From Symbiodinium natans (taxonomy: Eukaryota > Sar > Dinophyceae > Suessiales > Symbiodiniaceae), in assembly GCA_905221605.1 (NCBI GenBank), contig CAJNDS010001524.1, positions 32,501 through 42,500 on the forward strand: a stretch of 10,000 bases of DNA, read 5' to 3'. Below are positions 1 to 7,700 of the stretch, one piece after another. Each line of letters opens with the position of its first letter. Position 1 is the first letter of the stretch. The notes below the pieces were generated by a model, which did no database searches, was not told the DNA's origin, and was given only the letters and a program-made list of their open reading frames with translations. Made by a program: the position numbers and the translations under genes.

Positions 1-27
1 GGTGCTGTGCATCTAAGGGCGCAGGGT

Positions 28-114
28 CCAGACATCCGACCCTAAACCCGAAACCCCAAAGCCCCAAATCCTCCATCCCGAATCCCCAAACCCTCATCCC
101 TGAACACGAAGCTC
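28..114 (-). repeat. Degenerate CCCTAAA telomere-type repeat
   Basis: Loose CCCTAAA, CCCGAAA, CCCCAAA and CCCGAAT units follow one another in the C-rich orientation. They look like an old telomere-type array with point changes. A similar shorter stretch follows at about 215-250. Confidence 0.6.
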
Positions 115-159
115 CTGTGTCCCGCAAGGCTGAAGCCGCACCCCAAAGAAATCCAGACA

Positions 160-209
160 AAAGAAGAAGAAGCAGAAGAAGAAGAAGAAGCAGAAGAAGA
201 AGAAGAAGC
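160..209 (+). repeat. GAA microsatellite with 18-bp period
   Basis: GAA/AAG triplets are interrupted by GCA at an 18-bp interval (C at 173, 191 and, as GCC, 209). The minus-strand poly-Ser frame through it has no other support and is not called as coding. Confidence 0.85.
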
Positions 210-300
210 CTCATAACCCTTTAACCTGACAACCCTGAACCCACAATCCGCCATCCGCCCACCTGCTCAGCGGGACTGAACCTTGGCAGCCCGAGAACCA

Positions 301-425
301 TCTTATGATAAGGGCACCCTTTTTGGGGGGTTGGTTCTTTCATAATATAATAATAAGGGGATGGTTCTTATGATAAGGGCACCCTTTTTTGGGGTTGGTT
401 CTTTCATAGTATAATAATAAGGGGA
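301..425 (+). repeat. 65-bp tandem duplication
   Basis: Two near-identical copies (301-361 and 366-425) begin TCTTATGATAAGGG and end TAATAATAAGGGGA. They differ by a few bases in the T and G runs and one A/G change. Each begins near a CTTATGATAAG palindrome. An 8-bp inverted pair, GAACCATC (295-302) and GATGGTTC (360-367), spans the first copy, so the unit may be a tiny fold-back element. Confidence 0.8.
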
Positions 426-670
426 CCATCAACAAGAAAAGGGCAAAGGGTACCACTGGGCTTCCAAGGAACTCATCTGTGTCCTTGCTGCCTTGGCACT
501 CCGCGATGCCGTGACATGAGGACTGCGCCTCGACGTGGGGAAGGCGGCCCGCAGGGGGATATAGGGCTTGGGGATGTCGAGGGCTTTAGAAGATCTAGAG
601 CTCAAACCGTAAAAGCCCTACACTCCTATGCCGTCCCGACAACCGTTGCGTTGAAGAAGATCAGGGCCCG

Positions 671-733
671 AAACCTAACCTTAAACCCTGAGACCCTGAG
701 ACCCTAAACCCTAAACCCTAAACCCCGAGACCC
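671..733 (-). repeat. CCCTAAA telomere-type array
   Basis: C-rich orientation units with CCCTGAG variants, including about three perfect CCCTAAA copies in a row. Confidence 0.85.
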
Positions 734-749
734 CTGTAAGTGTCGGGGC

Positions 750-786
750 CTTCTCCGCGCAGCTTGGCATGGAACCCATGGCGTCG
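750..786 (-). CDS. Possible further PPR fragment (weak)
   Basis: A GC-rich island sits between CCCTAAA repeats on its left (671-733) and TTTAGGG repeats on its right (821-995), the same layout as the well-supported exons. On the minus strand it reads DAMGSMPSCAEK, which resembles the start of a PPR helix A, between GCCCAG and a GC donor (AAG|GCCCCG). It lacks the helix A Tyr, and the acceptor is not followed by G. It may be a later exon of the same gene or a decayed repeat. Confidence 0.22.
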
Positions 787-820
787 CTGGGCTTTGGGGG
801 GGGCTTAGGATTCAGGACCT

Positions 821-995
821 TGGGTTTAGAGGGTTTGCGGTTTGGGGTTTTAGGGTTTTAGGGTTTTAGGGTTTTAGGGTTTTAGGGTTTTAGGGTTTTA
901 GGGTTTTAGGGTTTTAGGGTTTTAGGGTTTAGGGTTTAGGGTTTAGGGCTTAGGGTCTAGGGTTTAGGGTTTAGAGGGCTTGGGGTTCAGGGCTT
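821..995 (+). repeat. TTTTAGGG/TTTAGGG array
   Basis: Ten perfect 8-base TTTTAGGG units (848-927) switch without a break to 7-base TTTAGGG units and then to CTTAGGG and TCTAGGG variants. The left flank is degenerate. Confidence 0.95.
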
Positions 996-1087
996 ACGCA
1001 TCAGGGATCCTGGGGTTGCCTACATATTCACCTGAAAGCCTTCTCTGGACCTCGCCACAGGGATTAGGAGGCTCTAGGGGCTTGGAG

Positions 1088-1238
1088 TCTATCAGTCTGT
1101 AGGGTTTTGAGGGTTTAGGGTTTAGGGTTTGGGGTTTGGGGTTTAGGGTTTAGGGTCTAGGGTCTAGGGTCTATCAGTCTGTAGGGTTTTGAGGGTTTAG
1201 GGTTTTGAGAGTTTAGGGTTGAGGCCCTAAACCCTAAG
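1088..1238 (+). repeat. TTTAGGG array with 82-bp duplication and strand switch
   Basis: A 36-bp stretch starting TCTATCAGTCTGTAGGG at 1088 recurs exactly at 1170, with TTTAGGG, GGGTTTGG and TCTAGGG units between. At 1222-1225 the G-rich strand switches to CCCTAAACCCTAAG, a head-to-head junction. Confidence 0.88.
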
Positions 1239-1518
1239 CTCTACTGTAAGGGTTCTGCCCCCCTTTGGCGGCCCTCCCGCCTGCTGGTGTAAACTTGGGC
1301 CGCAAGCACTCGGTGGCCAGAGGGCTTAAGGGCTATAGGGTTGAAGCTCATGGGTGAAGGTTTAGGGTTAAGTTGGGGGTAGGTTTGGCGGCACTTAAAA
1401 CATCAATCCTTCATGGCTTCATAAGGTTAAATTAAAGGGACTAAGCAACTTATGTTCAAACCTATAATTAGCCCTGTTAGGTTATTGCTTGGAGGGTTTA
1501 GTTTCGGAGATCAGGCTT

Positions 1519-1622
1519 CGGGTTTAGGGGTTAGGGTTTAGAGTTTAGGGTTTAAGTTTAGGGTTTAGGGTTTAGGTTTTAGGGTTTTAGGGTTTAGGGT
1601 TTAGGGTTTAGGGTTTAGGAGG
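1519..1622 (+). repeat. TTTAGGG array
   Basis: G-rich orientation, with two TTTTAGGG-like units in the middle and five perfect TTTAGGG units at its right end. It sits to the left of the PPR exon at 1638-1705, the opposite orientation to the arrays found left of the other exons. Confidence 0.9.
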
Positions 1623-1637
1623 TCTTCGGTTCTGAGC

Positions 1638-1705
1638 GGAGTCTCCCAGATCTCCTGCATGTCTTGCAGGAGAGCGACCGCGACGCGCCATTTCCCACTC
1701 TTCTC
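1638..1705 (-). CDS. PPR exon K (end of helix A and helix B)
   Basis: The acceptor CACTTGCCAG|G is preceded by CCCTAAA repeats (complement of 1715-1752). The exon encodes EKSGKWRVAVALLQDMQEIW, a canonical helix B with Met ten residues after Trp. Its 3' end is uncertain: no GT follows, and the end given uses a GC (ACTCC|GCTCAG). A GA site earlier in the exon is another choice, because dinoflagellates also use GA donors. A 9-bp perfect hairpin (1651-1673) lies inside it. No following exon was identified with confidence, so the gene's 3' end remains open. Confidence 0.83.
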
Positions 1706-4700
1706 CTGGCAAGTGGGTTTAGGGTTTTGGGTATCGGGTTTAGGGTTTAGGACGGGAAGCTCTCTAAGGTCGAAAGCGCCTGATCCTTAGATCCTGGTAT
1801 AGCCACCCGACCTAAGCTGGTAAACCCCAATTTAATAAGGAGCGTTCTACGACCGAACCCAGAAAACGTCTCCACGATTACCAGCCCCGTTGCACGCAGG
1901 GCTTGGGGTTTAGTGGATATGCAAGGGGAAGTCGAAGTAGCTAATGAAGTGGCCTCATTAGTTAGCAATTGGAATTCTGGGTAGTTGTCAAAGCGCCTAA
2001 AAGGATTGCAAGGGCAGAGTGCTGGTCACCTGTTGGCTTGTATTCTTAAAGTAGTAGACGCCTCGACCGCTGACCTGTGAACTTTCGGGAAGCTCAGTCA
2101 CTCAACAGCTCTAAACCCTCAATGCCATCAAACAGCAGCAACCAGGTCAGGATATTCAAATGCAACCACAAGCAGAGAAGCAGATAGCATCTGCTAGGGC
2201 TCACGGAAGCGGAGATAGCGGAGTTGTACGCAGCAGTGTCCGGCCTAGGCATAGAGCTTAGGGCTTTTGGGGCGCCGGCTGTTTCTTGCTCTTGCACATT
2301 GTAACTAACCCCGCCTTGAACCCGATAAACCCCAAAACCCCCAGAGCTTGATTAGGAAGTTTGTGCCAGGTTCTGTTGACAGGGTTAGTATCCGTCATTG
2401 GCCAAGCCTTCCGGGTTGAGGGCTCTACGGAGCTTAAAGGCCTATTGGCCAAGGTCCTGGGCTCAACTCGAATACGAATATCAAGGCTCACATAGTAAGT
2501 GATGCCATGCGCCGCTTCATTTCGCGGGCCCTTTGACGAATAATTAATGAGAACCCGAAACGTGCAACTGATGAGGTTTGCCCAAGGGACGTAGACCCTC
2601 GTAGGCTACATGTGGGCAGCAACCCAGGTGGGGATCTCTGGCGCCTGCTTTTTCTGACGGGAAGTCCCCGCAAAATGAACAACAAACTCGCTTGAAACCA
2701 TGAAAAGAATATTCGAAAGGCAAACAGGAAACGTATCGCGTTTTGTTTCAGAAGGCCGTGGTGCTTTGAGAAGCAAGCAGTCATGTCATGAGGCAAGGGT
2801 ATTCTGGCGGAGATCGTAGGCAGGGTTTCTCTTTGCAACTTCCCGGGGAACCCTTCCTTTCATGAACAAGAGCTAAGAAACCCACCGTCAAGCCCCTAAA
2901 GCCAAAACCCCAATGAATTCTGCCTCTGACCGTTGCAGTTCCTACCCAAATCGGTGCTAAACCCTAAACCCTAAACCCTAAACCCTAAACCCTAAACCCT
3001 AAACCCTAAACCCTAAACCCTAAACCCTAAACCCTAAACCCTAAACCCAAAACCCTAAACCGGGTGCAATGGTGGCTGGGCCTTCAAGGTAGTTCCACGG
3101 ATGTGGGGTAAAGGGTCTGGCAGGCGTCGCCTGTGGGGGCTCGCTTGTTTGTTCAGGGTAAAATCAAGACGTCGGTCAAAAGAAGAGCCCTAAACCCTAA
3201 ACCCTAAACCCTAAACCCTAAACCCCTAAACCCTAAACCCTAAGCCCTGAGCCCTAAGCCCTAAGCCCTAAACCCTGAACCCTTCTCTCGCCAGAGCTGG
3301 AGCTCGAAGAACCGTCTGGGATCCCAGCTGAACTTCCTCCTCCATCATCTCCTGGACATGGAACTGTTAAGCCCTCAAGCCTGGTTAGGCTTTAGGGTTT
3401 AGGGTTTAGGGTTTAGGGTTCAGGGTTCAGGGTTTAGGGTTTGGGGTAACCCTGAGCCATCAACATCCCCAAGCCCCGAAACCCCAAACATCCAGAAGCA
3501 TCCCGAAACCTTCTTAAAGATCTTAAAGACTCGCAGCACCCGGGATGCTTAAACTTTTTGTGGAGTCCTGCTGCTGCTCTTCAGTGCTAGCCCTAAATCC
3601 CGAAGACCGGTTTAGGGCTAAGGGCTGGAGATTAGAGTTGGGGGCTTAGGGTTGAGGGGACGGTTAGGATTCGGGGTTTCGCGCTTGAGGGTCGGAGGCT
3701 TATTCGGCGAACACAGAACGAGGTACCCAAAGAGCCCAATACCCCTCAAGCAAGCAATATACCTTAGATCCTATTAAGGACCCCCTGGTGTAATTTCAGG
3801 TATCTTGCCTAACTAATGATTAATGGGTGGTCGGGTCTTTGGGAGGCTGTGATACTGCTCTGGTTTAGTCAGATATCGGTTCTTGCGGTATGTGGGCCCC
3901 AAAGTATACCCCAGAGATCTGAAGCCTCTCAACGCTCGACCCTCAACCCTAAAACCCTGAAGTCGCAACCCTAAACCCTAAACCCTAAACCCTAAACCCT
4001 AGACCCTACTAAACCCTATGGCAGGCACCTGCAAGAAGTGCAGCGCCCAGGGCCACTTTTTCGAGACCTCGGCCGCCGTGATCACCGAGCTGTAGCCGAC
4101 CACCTCAGGGGGGGGGGGGTTTAGGGTTTAGGGTCTAGGGTTTAGGGTTTAGGGTTTAGGGTTTGTATGGCCCCCCGGTATGGTCCGGTGGGGGGTGGGC
4201 GAGGGGGGGGGGGGGGATGTCTGCCTTCAGGCCTTCAGCAGCCTCGGGTCGCAGGGCTTATGGGGTTGAGGGACCCTAGACCCTAAACCCTACCCCAAAT
4301 CCCTGAAACGCTAAACCTTAGCCTTGAACCCTAGAGTCCTAAGCCCTGACCCGCCTTCAGATACTATGAATACACCTCACCCTAAACCCTAAACCCTAAA
4401 CCCTAAACCCTAAACCCTAACCCCTAAACCCTAAACCCTAAACCCTAAACCCTAAACCCTAAACCCTAAACCCTAAACCCTAAACCCCGAATCTGGGGGC
4501 CCCGCATCCATCTCAAGCTCCCTGTCAGCCATCTCACCAAAGAGGACGAACCTTGCACTATAGGGGCCTTAATAAGGGTTTTAGGGTTTTGGGGTTTAGG
4601 GTTTAGGGCTAGGGTTTAGGGTTTAGGGTTTAGGGTTTGGGGTTTAGGGCTACTACAGGGGCCTTAATCATATTCAGTAGAATGGGGTTTTGGGGCTTGT

Positions 4701-7700
4701 TATGGTATATTTACAAAGGGACCATAAGGGGAATGATATGAGCAATTATTCCGACCCCTATAGAGGCCCGACGTGCAGATGTGGCGTGCGCGCATGTGCC
4801 TGTGCGTCTTTTGGGGCCCTCTTCGGGAGTCTTTGCATGGCTGAGGGTAGCCCAAAGGGCCATAAAGAACCACCCCCTCCCCCCGTTGCGTTCATTATAT
4901 ATGCCCTGTGAGTATGCCTGTGAGGATACCAAGCTCAGGCAGTTTAGGGTTTAGGGTGTCGGGCTTAGTGAAAAAACAGAGCTGGTAGAACACTTGAGTG
5001 ACCACATCCGCCCCAAGCTCCTATGACGATGCCCACTGTGACTTGTGCTTGCTGAGGGTGAGGGTTTATGGGGAAGAAATCGGACTTGCAGGTATCCAGG
5101 ACGCTCTCTGCAAGCACACTTGCCGCAACGTTACAAATTTTGCTAGAATGGGTGCCTTCCTACCTCCGCAGTATATAGAGTAATATAGAGGGGGGCAGCA
5201 GTCTAGACAGTCTAATGCTTTGCAGAACGGTCGGCTCTAACTGAACTGCACCAGAGCCACAGAATCCAGCTGCTTTTGTGGATCCTTATGTGGGCTTTGT
5301 GTTTTCCTTCAGCATTCCCTTGGCTTTGGCCACACACATAAAGATTCTACCACATTGTCCGCTTGTGTTTTGCCACCACATAAAGATCCGGCAATCTTTT
5401 TCGCCAAGAATCCCCCGCCTAGTGGTGATTGCAATATAAGGCACGACACCTACGTAATCCCCACAGTGTACTCACGATACCCCGAAAATCAGCCCGACAG
5501 ACCTGGATGATAATGGACGCAGCACGCCGGCAATGAGATCTTTGCGTTTATGTGGCCGTCCCTTTAAGCGCACACTACTCCCCTAGGTCCTGAGCTCTAG
5601 CCCCCACCCTACTCCCAAAAAACCCGGGCATACCCCGGCAAAACAGTCTAGACCCCTCTCAACCCTAAACCCGATCAACCCTCAACCCCAAGCCCTAAAC
5701 CGTAAACCCTATCAACCATCAACCCTCAACCCTCAACCCTAAACCCTAAACCCTAAACCCTAACCCTAAACCCTAAACCCTAACCCTAAACTCTGTCAAC
5801 CCGAAATGGGCTCCCTGAGGCCCCCGACGCGCGCTGCCAGCGCCCGGCCGCGCCCAGCGCGGCGACCACCGCACCATGAGCTCGCTGGTGGGGCGCCTCT
5901 GACATTTGGGGTTTCGGGTTTAGGGTTTAGGGCTTAGGGCTTAGGGTTTAGGGTTTAGGGCTTAGGGCTTAGGGTTTAGGGTTTAGGGTTTTTCCTTATA
6001 CTAACAGTCCTTAATAGGGATTAGAGTACCAGTATAAGGGGGAAGATCTCAAGGTGTAGGGTTTAGAGGGCTTCTTGTGGTTTAAGGCTTGGGGTTGTGT
6101 AGTTGCTTGGTCTGTTTGTTTTTTTGGGGGGGGGGGGGGGGGCGGGGGGGGGGGGGCGGGGGGGGGGGGCGGGGGGGGTGGCGGGGGGGGGCGGGGGGGG
6201 GGGGGGGGGGCGGGGGGGGGGCGGGGGGGGGGGGGGCGGGGGGGGCGGGCGGGGGGGGGTGGGGGGGGGGGGGGGGGGGCGGGGGGCGGGGGGGGGGTGG
6301 GGGGGGGAAGGGCAAACTGTAGTAGGGTTTCAATCTTTCAATCTTTCCTATGGTCGTGGGTATCTCGTCCGATACCCAACTCCCACATGTTGCACCTCAT
6401 CACTTGGAACAGATATTTAAAAATTCTTTGGGTTCCCGTACAACCCCCGTCTATACTACCCCCTCCCAGGGTTCCCCGCTTAAATAACCTTAATCAGGCT
6501 TAATTATCCCTAAATAGCCTTAAATTATAGGGGGCGGGGGGGGGAGAACCTAGGGGAGTAGTATAGAGGGCGGGGGGGGGGGGGTAGAATAGAGGGGGGT
6601 AGTAGTAGGAAGATCCCCGGGTAGTGTACAAACTATGGTTAACGAGGGATGCTACAACTATTCTTGGACGTGTTGAAGATCCTGTATTCGTTTGCTTCGG
6701 ATTTGTAGAAGCTTATGGGTGCAGGGTTTAGGGTTTAGCGTTTAGGGTTTAGGGTTTAGGGTTTAGGGTGCAGGGTGTAATTGAAGTTCACATCACAAGA
6801 ACCCAAAGCCCCAACATCCCAAACCCTAACATGCCCAGACACAACCCCAAGCACAACGCCCAAACCCAAGCAAAACAAAACCCCCAAACCCAAACAAAAC
6901 AAGACCCTAAACCCAAACAAACCAAAACAAAACCCTACTAAACCAAAACAACAAAACCCTAAACCAAAAACGTAACCCATATGCCAAAACCCTGATCCCC
7001 AGAAGCCGACAACCCCACAACCCTAAACTCTACTTGCCTCCATCTCGTCGTACAAGCTCAGCGCGGTCTCCCACTTTTGTCCTGGCCAGACAGTCCACAA
7101 CAATTTCAACAGCTTCAATAGCTACAGTACAGGCACACTCCCGTCTACAAAGCAAAACAGGAGACCACCAGCGGGTTGCGCGCTACTCGCTTTTCTCTGC
7201 ACAGCTGCAGATCACGCGCCCAGCGCCAGGCGAACAGCCGAAAACCCTAAACCCAAAAGGACTCTAGTGGTACAGTGTTTTCTTGAAACGCCCCCCATAT
7301 GTATGATTTACGGCTGAAAAAAGGCTTTAGGATGTAGTGTCTTGACTTGCAGCCCTAAAACAACCCCATCCAAACAGGGTTTTAGGGTTTGCAGGGCTTG
7401 GGGGGGCGCATTTAGGATGAAGACTTTCTGGGATTTAGGGTTGTTTAGTTTTTAGGGCCTGGGTTTTTAAACTATCCCTGAAACTTGAAGCCGTAAACCC
7501 CTAAACCCCTGAGTCCGTGAACCTTGCGAGACCTGAGCCAGCCCCTATCCTCACATGCAATGGGTTACAGTGTAGGGTCTATAGGGATTCTGGGTCAAGG
7601 TGTGTTTGGAGGTTCATGGTACTTGTGTACCAACCATAACTGTACTGCTAACCCACTTATAAGCCCCTTCAGCGCCCATAAGATGGCTATAAGTACAGTT

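Larger units (their letters stand above)
1..1637. other. Repeat-rich region without a firm gene
   Basis: It holds the GAA microsatellite, the 65-bp duplication, five telomere-type arrays and two strand switches. If the PPR gene continues beyond 1638, this would be further introns with small exons near 750-786 and perhaps 1250-1324. The plus-strand frame at 516-707 runs into CCCTAAA repeats, has no recognisable domain and is not called. Confidence 0.6.
4552..5828 (-). other. PPR intron, 1277 bp
   Basis: On the transcript it starts GTCGGG, soon enters UUUAGGG repeats (5803-5655) and ends with CCCUAAA repeats (4650-4574) before AGTGCAAG. The middle (4670-5650) holds a dispersed 70-bp repeat and otherwise unique sequence with no recognised gene; the frames at 4690-4911 and 4998-5183 have no recognisable domain. 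Confidence 0.7.
5897..7037 (-). other. PPR intron, about 1.14 kb
   Basis: It starts at a GC donor and contains U/G-rich sequence, the TTTAGGG array at 6724-6777, the G tract and the 5908-5990 array, then the acceptor. A small exon of about 12 bp, or a further repeat, may be hidden here because the flanking exons join about four residues short. Confidence 0.6.

Noticed and set aside
486-530. Possible PPR helix B on the minus strand (AVLMSRHRGVP)
   Set aside because: It has an AG|G start and a GC end but no Trp and no in-phase partner; too short to support.
1250-1324. Possible PPR fragment on the minus strand (RVLAAQVYTSRREGRQ)
   Set aside because: The spacing can be forced onto a PPR unit and the position between arrays is suggestive, but the Trp is missing, no AG|G acceptor fits and the frame ends in TAG soon after. 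Not strong enough to list.
2488-2838. Minus-strand 116-codon frame
   Set aside because: Only its last 12 or so codons (2530-2492) look coding, as a PPR exon. The rest is AT-rich intron-like sequence.
3062-3133. Possible exon after CCCCACAG|G on the minus strand, including PWNYLEGP
   Set aside because: It contains a Trp, but the helix B Ala and Met are absent and it does not restore the repeat spacing.
3279-3395. Plus-strand frame with LELEEPSGIPAELPPP after TCTCGCCAG
   Set aside because: It looked like an acidic, Pro-rich exon, but it is the complement of the PPR exon at 3313-3351, which fits its neighbours.
4018-4095. Plus-strand micro-frame resembling a CCHC zinc knuckle or a small-GTPase 'ETSA' motif
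   Set aside because: The minus strand of the same bases encodes a complete PPR helix A and B with matching splice sites and in-phase neighbours, so the plus-strand reading is a shadow.
5806-5937. Plus-strand 43-codon GC-rich frame
   Set aside because: It runs into TTTAGGG repeats, has no recognisable domain and overlaps the minus-strand PPR exon at 5829-5896.
6075-6503. Gly-rich and Pro-rich frames across the G tract
   Set aside because: They are a trivial result of a homopolymer-like tract lying in an intron; the flanking codons show no domain.
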